NCBI RefSeq assembly: GCF_963678635.1
Contig: NC_087069.1
Coordinates: forward strand, 1 to 64,000
DNA: 64,000 nt
Direction of reading: 5' to 3'
Source of the DNA: Symsagittifera roscoffensis
Taxonomy: Eukaryota > Xenacoelomorpha > Acoela > Convolutidae
Below the pieces are notes generated by a model that was not told the origin of the DNA, ran no database searches, and was given only the letters and a program-made list of their open reading frames with translations. Below, in pieces: positions 51,340-63,417 of the stretch. Within the stretch, counting starts at the first letter, position 1. Every line of letters starts with the position of its first letter. A program made the position numbers and the translations under genes.

Positions 51340-54300
51340 TCAAGGCCCAGAACTCCCATGAATTGTCAGCATACCCACTACACCTTAACAATCCAAAAAA
51401 GCGTCGCTGTTTATTCCAAAAATGTCGAAATCGAACAAGGATGAACACATCAAGATGACTTAACTAGCCACACAGTGTCCTGAAATATGAAAAATTTGTA
51501 CCACAAAAGATCGCATTAAGAACAAACACAAAAAAGACATATTTCAGAAAAATAAGGACCAAAATCAAAAACTTAGTATTCCTATGAACCGTCAGTATAC
51601 CCACAACGCATTAACAACCCAAAAAAAATTGTCGCTGTAGAAACATTCAGTAGCCAAGACCAGAAGCTAGTAGAAACTACCACTTTGTGATAACTTTATT
51701 GAGACAAAAACACTCCAGCTCAGACTCGCTAGTTTAACGACCACTACACCAGTAGAATTGAATAAAGGAATAAAAATGAGCACATCTAAATGATAATATC
51801 AGCCAGACACTGATCAAAAATGGAATAACTTGTAACGAGAAAAAGCGCATCACTGATAGAAACATAAAAAGACATGTTTCCACCGAAAAAACTGAAATCA
51901 ACATTAAGCACTCTCAGGTAACATCAACAAGAAAAAAACGCATTATCAACCCCAAAAAGAGAGCTCTGTCTTTCAAATTTATGAAAACTCAAGGAATGTC
52001 TGATAGTCAAGACCAAAAAGAAAGAAAAACTGCTAGTACTGCAACTTTTTTCGGACAAAAAATCACCACAGCGTAAATTCGCTTCTGCAACGATCGCTAA
52101 CCCAGTAGAAATGATGAGTGGAACAACATTTTACACATCAAGATGACTTAACTAGCCACACAATGTCCTGAAAAATGAAAAAAAATTGTACCACAAAAGT
52201 TCGCTTCAAGGATAAACACAAAAATCGACATATTTCAGAAACAAAAATAACAAAATCAAAAGTTTAGTGTTCCCATGATTCTTCAGCATTACCACAACGC
52301 ATTAAAAAACCAAAAAAGCAGCGCTATCTATTTCAAAGTTGTCAAAACTGAAGAAACATTCAGTAGCCAAGACCAGAAGCCAGTTGAAACTACCAATTTG
52401 TGATAACTTTATTGAGACAAAAACACTCCAGCGCAAATTCGCTAGTGTAACGACCACTACCCCATTAGAATGGAATAAAGGAATAAAAATGAGCACATCT
52501 AAAAGATAATATCAGCCTGACTTTGATCAAAAATGGAAAAACTTGTAACGAGAAACAGCGCATAAATGATTGAAACATAAAAAGACATGATTCCACAGAA
52601 AAAAATTCATCTCGAAAATTAAGGACTCCCGGGTAACATCAACAAACAAAAAACGCATTATCAACCCCAAAAAGGCAGCTCTGTTTTTCAAATTTATGAA
52701 AACTCAAGGAATGTCTGATAGTCAAGACCAACAAGAAAGAAAAACTGCCCATCTGCAACTTTTTTCGGACAAAAAATCACCACAGCGCAAATTCGCTTCT
52801 GCAACGATTACTAACCCAGTAGAAATGATGAATGGAACAACAACGAACACATCAAGTTGACTTAACTAGCCACACAATGTCCTGAAAAATGAAAAAAAAA
52901 TGTACCACAAAAGATCGCTTCAAGGATAAACACAAAAATCGACATATTTCAGAAACATAAATAACAAAATCAAAAACTCAAAACTCCCATGAACCGTCCG
53001 CATCACCAAAACGCATAAACAACCCAAAAAATTGTCGCTGTGTATTTCAAAGATGTCAGAACTGAAGAAACACTAGTGAAACTACCATTTTGTGACAACT
53101 TTTTTTCGGACAAAGAATCACCACAGCGCAAATCCGCTTCTGCAACGATCGCTAACCCAGCATAATTGATGATTGGAACAAATTATTGTACCATAAAAAT
53201 CGCATCAAGGATAAACACAAAAAATGACGTATTTCAGAAACATAAAGACCAAAATCAAAACCCAGAACTCCCATGAATTGTCAGCATACCCACTACGCCT
53301 TAAAAATCCAAAAAAATGTCGCTGTTTATTTCAAAAATGTCAAAATCGAACAAGAATGAACAAATCAAGATGACTTAACTAGCCACACAGTGTCCTGAAA
53401 AATGAAAAATTTGTACCACAAAAGATCGCATTAAGAACAAACACAAAAAAGACATATTTCAGAAAAGTAAGGACCAAAATCAAAAACTTAGTATTCCCTT
53501 GAACCGTCAGTATACCCACAACGCAATAACAACCCAAAAAAATTGTCGCTGTAGAAACATTCAGTAGCCAAGACCAGAAGCTAGTAGAAACTACCACTTT
53601 GTGATAACTTTATTGAGACAAAAACACTCCAGCTCAAACTCGCTAGTTTAACGACCACTACACCAGTAGAATTGAATAAACGAATAAAAATGAGCACATC
53701 TAAATGATAATATCAGCCAGACACTGATCAAAAATGGAATAACTTGTAACGAGAAAAAGCTCATCACTGATAGAAACATAAAAAGACATGTTTCCACCGA
53801 AAAAAACTGAAATCAATAATTAAGCACTTCAGGTAACATCAACAAGTAAAAAACGCATTATCAACCCCAAAAAGAGAGCTCTGTCTTTCAAAATTATGAA
53901 AACTCAAGGAATGTCTGATAGTCAAGACCAAAAAGAAAGAAAAACTGCCAAAACTGCAACTTTTTTCGGACAAAAAATCACCACAGCGTAAATTCGCTTC
54001 TGCAACGATCGCTAACCCAGTAGAAATGTCGAATGGAACAACAATGAACACATCAAGATGACTTAACTAAACACACAAAGTCCTGAAAAATGAAAAAAAA
54101 AATGGACCACAAAAGATCGCTTCGAGGATAAACACAAAAATCGACATATTTCAGAAAAAAAAATGACTAAATCAAAAATTTAGCGTTCCCATGAACCTTC
54201 AGCGTTACCACAACGCATTAAAAAAACCAAAAAAGCAGCGCTGTGTATTTCAGAGTTGTCAAAACTGAAGAAACATTCAGTAGCCAAGACCAGAAGCCAG

Positions 54301-55170
54301 TTGAAACTAAGAATTTGTGATAACTTTATTGAGACAAAAACACTCCAGCGCAAATTCGCTAGTGTTACGACCACAATCCCAGTAGAATTGAATAAAGGAC
54401 TAAAAATGAGCACATCTAAACAATATTATCAGCCAGACCTTGAACAAAAATGGAAAAACTTGTAACGAGAAAAAGCGCAAAACTGATTGAAACATAAAAA
54501 GACATGATTCCACAGAAAAAAATTGAACTCGAAAATTAAGCACTCCCGGGTAACATGAACAAGCAAAAAACGCATTATCAACCACAAAAAGGCAGCTCCG
54601 TCTTTCAAATTTATGAAAACTCAAGGAATGTCTGATAGTCAAGACCAACAAGAAAGAAAAACTGCCCATCTGCAACTTTTTTTGGACAAAAAATCACCAC
54701 AGCGCAAATTCGCTTCTGCAACGATTACTAACCCAGTAGGAATGATGAATGGAACAACAACGATCACATCAAGATGACTTAACTAGCCATACAATGTCTG
54801 AAAATTGAAAAAAAAATGTACCACAAAAGATCGCTTCAAGGATAAACACAAAAATCGACATATTTCAGAAACATAAATAAAAAAAATCAAAAACTCAGAA
54901 CTCCCATGAACCGTCAGCATCACCAAAACGCACAAACAACCCAAAACATTGTCGCTGTGTATTTCAAAGATGTCAAAACTGAAGAAACACTCAGTAGCCA
55001 AGACCAGAAGCTAGTGGAAACTACCATTTTGTGACAACTTTTTTTCGGACAAAGAATCACCACAGCGCAAATACGCTTCTGTAACGATCGCTTACCCAGC
55101 ATAATCGATGATTGGAACAACAATGAACACATCAAGATTTCTTAACTAGGCACACAGTGTCCTAAAAATG
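51340..55170 (+). repeat. Higher-order repeat of about 1,915 bp, two diverged copies
   Basis: A characteristic fusion, aaatcgaacaa joined directly to a B-tail word (atgaacacatcaagatgac in the first copy), occurs at about 51,430 and 53,345, at an offset of 1,915. Both copies then pass through the same order of variant units, including a unit with gctagtagaaactaccactt and one with the B-head end cagtcaagaccaacaag. The copies differ at many bases, so this duplication is older than the 3,227-bp one. Confidence 0.72.
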
Positions 55171-56930
55171 GAAAAATATTGTACCACAAAAAATCGCATC
55201 AAGATTGAACACAAAAAAAGACATACTTCAGAAACATAAAGTCCAAAATCAAAATTTTAGTATTCCCATGATCCTTCAGCATTACCACAACGCATTAACG
55301 AACCAAAAAAGCAGCGCTGTGTATTTCAAAGATGTCAAAACTGAAGAAACATTCAGTAGCCAAGACCAGAAGCTAGTGGAAACTACCAGTTTGTGATAAC
55401 TTGTGATAGTAGAAACTACCAGTCTGGGACAAAAACACTCCAGCGCAAATTCGCTGGTGCAACGACCACTTATCCAGTAGAATTGAATAAATGGATGAAA
55501 ATGAGCATATCAAAATGATAACAGCAGCCAAACAATGTGATCAATTAATGGAAAAACTTTTAACGAGAAAAACCGGATCACTGAGAGACACATAAAATGA
55601 CATGATTCCACAGAAAAATTTGAAACCAAAGAATAAGCACTCCCAGGTACCAATAACAAGTACACTATGCATTATCAACCGCAAAAAGGCAGCGCTGTCT
55701 TTCAAATTTATGAAAACTCGAGGATTGTGTGGTATTCAAGACCAAAAACAAAGAAAAACTGCCAGTACTATGACGACAACTTTTTTCGCACAAAAAATCA
55801 CCACAGCGCAAATTGGCTTCTGCAATGATTACTAACCCAGTAGGAATGATGAATGGAACAACAACGATCACATCAAGATGACTTAACTAGCCACACAAGG
55901 TCCTGAAAAATGAAAAAAAAATGTACCACAAAAGATCGCTTCAAGGATTAACACAAAAATCGACATATTTCAGAAACATAAATGAAAAAAATAAAAAAAT
56001 CAGAACTCCCATGAACCGTCAGCATCACCAAAAGGCACAAACAACCCAAAAAATTGTCGCTGTGTATTTCAAAGATGTCAAAACTGAAGAAACACTCAGT
56101 AGCCAAGACCAGAAGCTAGTGGAAACTACCATTTTGTGACAACTTTTTTTCGGACAAAGAATCACCACAGCGCAAATACGCTTCTGCAACGATCGCTAAC
56201 CCAGCATAATTGATGATTGGAACAACAATGAACACATCAAGATTTCTTAACTAGGCACACAGTGTCCTAAAAATGGAAAAATATTGTACCACAAAAAATC
56301 GCATCAAGATTGAACACAAAAAAAGACATACTTCAGAAACATAAAGTCCAAAATCAAAATTTTAGTATTCCCATGATCCTTCAGCATTACCACAACGCAT
56401 TAACGAACCAAAAAAGCAGCGCTGTGTATTTCAAAGATGTCAAAACTGAAGAAACATTCAGTAGCCAAGACCAGAAGCTAGTGGAAACTACCAGTTTGTG
56501 ATAACTTGTGATAGTAGAAACTACCAGTCTGGGACAAAAACACTCCAGCGCAAATTCGCTGGTGCAACGACCACTTATCCAGTAGAATTGAATAAATGGA
56601 TGAAAATGAGCATATCAAAATGATAACAGCAGCCAAACAATGTGATCAATTAATGGAAAAACTTTTAACGAGAAAAACCGGATCACTGAGAGACACATAA
56701 AATGACATGATTCCACAGAAAAATTTGAAACCAAAGAATAAGCACTCCCAGGTACCAATAACAAGTACACTATGCATTAGCAACCCCAAAAAGGCAGCGC
56801 TGTCTTTCAAATTTATGAAAACTCGAGGATTGTGTGGTATTCAAGACCAAAAACAAAGAAAAACTGCCAGTACTATGACGACAACTTTTTTCGCACAAAA
56901 AATCACCACAGCGCAAGTTGGCTTCTGCAA
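54720..56930 (+). repeat. 1,105-bp tandem duplication (three monomers per copy)
   Basis: Bases from about 54,720 recur at about 55,825 with an offset of 1,105. ORFs at 55,205-55,396 and 56,310-56,501 translate identically, and those at 55,602-55,835 and 56,707-56,940 nearly so. A unique joint, ttgtgataacttgtgatagt, is present in both copies. With an odd number of monomers per copy the A/B alternation is broken here. Confidence 0.85.
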
Positions 56931-59900
56931 GGATCGCTAACCCAGTAGAAATGATGAATGGAACAACAAGGAACACATCAGGATGACTTAACTGGCCACA
57001 CAGTTTCCTACAAAATGAAAAAAATTTGTACCACAAAAGATCCCATTAAGAACAAACACAAAAAAAAAACATATTTCAGAAACCTTAAGTCCAAAATCAA
57101 AAAATTAGTACTCCTATCAACCGTCAGCATACCCACAACAAATTAACACATTCACAACCCAAAAAAATTGTCGCTGGGTATTGTTTTGGTTGTCAAAACT
57201 GAACAAACATTCAAAAGCCAAGACCAGAAGCTAGTGGAAACTACCAACCTGTGATAACTCTATTGAGACAAAAAGAAACGAGCGCAAATTCGCTAGTGTA
57301 ACGACGACTACCCCAGTAGAATTGAATAAATCAATAAAAAAGAGCGCATCGAAAAGATGGTATCAGCCAGACACTGTGATCAAAAATGGAAAAACTTGTA
57401 ACGAGAAAAACCGCATCACTGATACGCACATAAAAAGACATGATTCCAATGAAAAAACTGAAATCAACAATTAAACACTCCCAGGTAACATCAACAGGTA
57501 AAAAACGCAATATCAACCCCAAAAAGGCAGCTCTGAATTTTTCAAATTTATGAAAACTCAAGGAATGTCTGATAGTCAAGACCAAAAAGAAAGAAAAGCT
57601 GCCACTACTGTTACAACAGCTTTTTTCGGACAAAAAAATCACCACAGCGCAAGTTCGTTTGCTTCTGCAACGATCGCTTACCCAGTAGAAATGATGAATG
57701 GAACAACAAGAAACACATCAAGATGATTTAACTAGCCACACAACGTCCTGATAAAGGCAAAAATTTGTACCACAAAAGATCGCATCAAGAACAAACACAA
57801 AACCTGACATTTTCAGAAACATATTGACCAAAAACAAAAACTTAGTACTCCCATGAACCGTCAGCAAACCCACAACAAATTAACGCAACAAAAACCCAAA
57901 AAAATTGTCGCTGTGTATTTTTTTGATTGTCAAAACTGAAGAAACATTCAGTAGCCAATGCCAGAAGCTAGTGGAAACTACCAATTTGTGATAACTTTAT
58001 TGACACAAAAACGCTCCAGCTCAAACTCGCTAGTTTAACGACCACTACACCAGTAGAATTGAATAAATCAATAAAAATGAGCACATCGAATGGATAATAA
58101 CAGCCAGACACTGTTATCAAAAATGGAAAATATTGTAACGAGAAAAACCGCATCACTGATAGACACATAAAAAGACTTCATTCCACAGAAGAAACTAAAA
58201 TCAACAATTAAACACTCCCAGGTAACATCAACAAATAAAAAACGCATTATCAACTTCAAAAAGGCAGCTGTGACTTTCAAATTTATGAGACCCAAGGAAG
58301 GTCTAATAGTCAAGACCAAAAAGAAAAAAAAACTGCCAGTACTGTGACGACAGTTTTTTTCGGACAAAAATCCACCGCAGCGCAAATTCGCTTCCGCAAT
58401 GATTGCTAACCCAGTAGAAATGAGGAATGGAACAACACATTCAGTAGCCAAGACCAGAAGCTAGTGGTAACTACCAATTTGTAACAACAACTTTTTTCGG
58501 AGAAAAAATTACCACAGAGCAAATCTGCTTCTGCAACGAACGTAAACCCAGTAGAGCTGATAAATGGAACAACAATGTACACATCAAAAGGTTCCACTAG
58601 CCACACAATGTCCTGAAAAATGAAAAAAAACTTGTACTACAGAAGATCGCTTCAAGGATAAACACAAAAAATGACATTTCAGAAACATAAAGACCACAAT
58701 CAAAAACTTAGTACTCTGTCAGCAAACCCACAATGCCTTAACAGCCCAAAAAATTGTTGCTGTGTATTTCAGAGATGTCAAAACTGAAAAATCAATTGTT
58801 AGCCAAGACCAGAACCTAGTGGAAACTACCATTTTGTGACAAATTATTTCGGACAAAAAAACACCAAAGCGCAAATCCACTTCTTCAGCGATCGCTAATT
58901 GATGATTGGAACAACAATGAACACATCAAGACTTCTTAACTAGCCAAACACTGTCCTGGAAAATGATAAAATTTGTAGCACAAAAAATCGCTTCAAGGAT
59001 GAACACAAAAAAAGACATATTTCAGAAACATAAAAACCAAAATAAAAAAACCCAGAACTCCCACGAATTGTTAGGCTACTCACAACTCATTAACAAACCA
59101 AAAAAGCAGCGCTGTGTATTTCAAAGATGTCAAAAATGAAGAAACATTCAGTAGCCAAGACCAGAAGCTAGTGGAAACTACCAATTTGTGACGACAACTT
59201 TTTTCGGACAAAAAATCAACACAGCGCAAACCCACTTCTGCAACGATCGCTAAACCAGTAGAACTGATGAATGGAACAATAATGTACGCATCAAGATGAC
59301 TTAATTAGCCACACAGTGTCCTGAAAAATGAAAAAATTTGTACCACAAAAAATCGCATCATGGATGAACACAAAAAAGACATAGTTCAGAATTTTAAACA
59401 CCAAAATCAAAAACATGGAACACCCTTGAAGCATCAGCAAACCCACAACGCATTAAAACCCAAAAAAGCGGCGCTGTGAATTTCAAAGATGTCAAAACTG
59501 AAGAAACATTAAGTAGCCAAGACCAGAAGCCAATTTGTGACGACAACTTTTTTCGGACAAAACTATCACATAGCAAATCCCCTTCAGCTAGCCCAGTAGA
59601 ACTGATGAATATCACAACAATGTACACATCAAGATGATTTAACTAGCCACACGACGTCCTGAAAAAGGCAAAAATTTGTACCACAAAAGATCGCATTAAG
59701 AACAAACACAAAAACTGACATATTTCAGAAACATAAAGAGCAAAAACAAAAACTTAGTACTCCCATGAACTGTCAGCCTACCCAAAACGCAAAAACACAT
59801 TAACAACTCAAAAAAATTGTCGCTGTACATTTTTTGCTGAAAGAAACATTCAGTAGCCAAGACCAGAAGCTAGTGGAAACTACCAAATTGAATCGACAAC

Positions 59901-62740
59901 TTTTTTCGGACAAAAAATTAATATCAAAAAACTAATCTGCTTCTGAAACGAACGTTAACACAATAGAACTGATGAATGGAACAACAATGTATACATCAAG
60001 TTAACTTAACTAGCCACACAGTGTCCTGGAAAATGAAAAAATTTGTACCACAAAAAATCGCATCAAGGATGAACACAAAAAAGACATGTTTCAGAAACAT
60101 AAATACCAAAATCAAAAACCCAGAACTACCATGATATGTTAGGCTACTCACAACTCATTAACAAACCAAAACAGCAGCGCTGTGTATTTCAAAGATGTCA
60201 AAACTGAAGAAACATTCAGTAGCCAAGACCAGAACCTAGTGGAAACTGTCAATTTGTGACGACAAATTTTTTCGGACAAAAAATCACCACAGCGCAAATC
60301 CGCTTCTGCAGAGATCGCTAACCAGTAGAATTGATGAATGGAACAACATTGAACACATCAAAATTTCCTAACAAGGCACAAACTGTCCTGGAAAATGAAA
60401 AAATTTGTACCACAAAAAATTGCTTCATGGAAAAACACAAAAAAGACATATTTCAGAAACTTAAACACCAAAATCAAAACCCAGAACTCTCATGAGCCAT
60501 CAGCAAACCCACAACGCATTAAAACCCAAAAAAGCGGCCCTGTGATTTTCAAGGATGTTAAAACTGGAGAAACATTAAGTAGCCAAGACCACAAGCTAGT
60601 GAAAACTGCCAATTTGTGACGATAATTTTTTCGAACAAAAAACTATCATAGAGCAAATCCCCTTCTACAACGACCGCTATCCCAGTAGAACTGATGAATT
60701 GAACAACAATGTACACATCAAGATGATTTAATAAGCCAAACCGTGTCCTAAAAAATGGGAAAATCTGTACCACAAAAGATCGCATTAGGAACAAACACAA
60801 AAAAAAAACATACATCGGAAACGCAAGGACTAAAATCTGAAAATTAGTACTCCCATGAACCGTCAGCATACACACGACAAATGAACACATTAACAACCCT
60901 AAAAACAATTGTAGCTGTGTGTTTTTTTGGTTGTCAAAACTGAAGAAGCATTCAGTAGCCAGAAGCAGAAGTTAGTGGAAACAACCAATTAGTAACGACA
61001 ACTTTTTTCGGACAAAAAAATCACCATAGCGCAAATCCGCTTCTGCAGAGATCACTAATCTAGTAGAATTGATGAATGGAACAACAATGAACACATCAAG
61101 ATTTCTTAACTAGGTACAAGCTGTCCTGGAAAATGAAAAAACTTGTACAACAAAAAATCGTATCATGGATGAACACAAAAAAGACATATTTCAGAAACTT
61201 AAAAACCAAAATCAAAACCCAGAACTCCCATGAACCATCAGTAAACCCACAACGCATTAAAACCCAAAAAAGTTGCGCTGTGAATTTCAAAGATGTCAAA
61301 ACTGAAGAAACATTAAGTAGCCAAGACCACAAGCTAGTGAAAACTGCCAGTTTGTGACGACAATTTTTTTCGAACAAAAAATTATCACAGAGCAAATCAC
61401 CTTCTGCAACGACCGCTAACCCAATAGAACTGATGAATGGAACAACAATGTACACATCGAATTGACTTAACTAGCCACACAGTGGCCTAAAAAATGAAAA
61501 AAAAAATTGTACCACAAAAGATCGAATTAAGAACAAACACAACAAAAAACATATTTCGGAAACGTAAGGACCAAAATCTGAAAATTGATACTGCCATGAA
61601 CAGTCAGCACACCCACAACAAATGAACACATTAACAACTCAAAAAAAAATGTCGCTGTGTATTTTTTTGGTTGTCAAAACTGAAGAAGTATTCAGTAGCC
61701 AGGACCAGAAGCTAGTGGAAACAACCAATTTGTCACGACAACTTTTTTCGGACAAAAAAGTCACCATAGCGCAAATCCGCTTCTGCCGAGATCGCTAATC
61801 CAGTAGAATTGATGAATGGAACAACAATGAACACATCAAGATTTCTTAACTAGGCACAAACTGTCCTGGAAAATGAAAAAAATTGTACAACAAAAAATCG
61901 CATCATGGATGAACACAAAAAAGACATTTTTCAGAAACTTAAAAACCAAAACAAAAAACTAGAACTCCCATGAACCATCAGCAAACCCACAACGCAATAA
62001 AACCCAAAAAAGCGGCGCTGTGAATTTCAAAGATGTCAAAACTGAAGAAACATTAAGTAGCCAAGAACAGAAGCCAATTTGTGAGTACTAATTTCGGACA
62101 AAACTATCACAGAGCAAATCCCCTTCTGCAACTATCGCTAAACCAGTAGAACTGATGAATGGAACAACAATGTACACATCAAGATGACTTAACTAGCCAC
62201 ACAGTGTCCTGAAAAATTAAAAAAATTTGTACCAAAAAAAATCGCCTCAAGGATGAACACAAAAAAGACATGTTTCAGAAACATAAATACCAAAATCAAA
62301 AACCCAGAACTACCAAGAACTGTTAGGCTACTCAAAACTCATAAACAAACCAAAATAGCAGCGCTGTAAATTTCAAAGATGTCAAAACTGAAGAAACATT
62401 CAGTAGCCAAGACCAGAACCTAGTGGAAATTGTCAATATGTGACGACAAATTTTTTCGGACAAAAAATCAACACAGCGCAAATCTGCTTCTGCAACGATT
62501 GCTAAACCAGTAGAACTGATGAATGGAACAACAATGTACACATCAAGTTTTCTTAACTAGCCACACACTGTCCCGAAAAATGAAAAAATTTACTACACAA
62601 AAAACCGCATCAAGGATGAACACAAAAAAGAAATTTCAGAAACATAAGAACCAAAATCAAAAAATTAGTACTCCCATAAACCTTCAGCATACCCACACCG
62701 CATTAACAACCCAAAAAAAGTGTCGCTGTGTAATTCAAAG

Positions 62741-62830
62741 ATCGAATAAACATTCAGTAGCCAAGACAAAACTGAAGAAACATTCAGTAGCCAACATAAA
62801 ACTGAAGAAACATTAAGTAGCCAAGACAAG
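62741..62830 (+). repeat. 30-bp minisatellite inside a satellite unit, copy 1
   Basis: The A-head word cattcagtagccaa occurs three times at a 30-base spacing (62,751, 62,781, 62,811, the last reading cattaagtagccaa). The period is a multiple of three and would keep a reading frame. The expansion explains why this unit is about 420 bases long. Confidence 0.85.
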
Positions 62831-63160
62831 AAGCTAGTAGAAACTACCAATTTGTGACGACAACTTTTCGGTTTTTTGAATAAAAAGTCAACACAGCGGA
62901 AATCCGCTACTGCAACGATCGCCAACCCAGTAGAACTGATGAATGGAACATCAATGAACACATCAAGTTTTCTTAACTAGCCACACACTGTCCCGAAAAA
63001 TGAAAAAATTTACAACACAAAAAATCGCATCAAGGATGAACACAAAAAGAAATTTCAGAAACATAAGAACCAAAATCAAAAAATTAGTACTCCCATGAAC
63101 CTTCAGCATATCCACACCGCATTAACAACCCAAAAAACGGTCGCTGTGTAATTCAAAGAT

Positions 63161-63249
63161 CGAATAAACATTCAGTAGCCAAGACAAAACTGAAGAAACA
63201 TTCAGTAGCCAACATAAAACTGAAGAAACATTAAGTAGCCAAGACAAGA
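63161..63249 (+). repeat. 30-bp minisatellite inside a satellite unit, copy 2
   Basis: The same triplicated 30-base word occurs at 63,169, 63,199 and 63,229, that is 418 bases after copy 1. The whole unit was duplicated after the internal expansion. Confidence 0.85.
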
Positions 63250-63417
63250 AGCTAGTAAAAACTACCAATTTGTGACGACAACGTTTCGGTTTTTCGAATA
63301 AAAAGTCAACACAGCGGAAATTCGCTACTGCAACGATCGCCAACCCAGTAGAACTGATGAATGGAACATCAATGAACACATCAAGATGTCTTTACTAGCC
63401 ACACACTGTCCCAGAAA

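Larger units (their letters stand above)
30626..58440 (+). repeat. Right zone of array, subfamily R
   Basis: At about 30,625 the diagnostic variants change within one unit. The L-type agtgcaaagtcgc becomes agcgcaaattcgc, gtcctaaaa becomes gtcctgaaaaa, and gtagtaaagacc becomes gtagtcaagacc. The unit at the border carries an odd word (aaagactgtaaataaag). R units are more diverged from one another than L units, and hybrid or truncated monomers are frequent (near 31,600, 42,700, 43,200, 45,000, 51,430, 53,345 and 58,436). Several large duplicated blocks are listed separately. Confidence 0.8.

Noticed and set aside
35650-63379. Minus-strand ORFs in the right zone with FTSFWSWLLNVSSVLTSL-like hydrophobic stretches
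   Set aside because: They are reverse-strand readings of the A head. The hydrophobicity follows from T-rich codons (Phe, Leu, Ser, Val). I do not treat them as membrane proteins.
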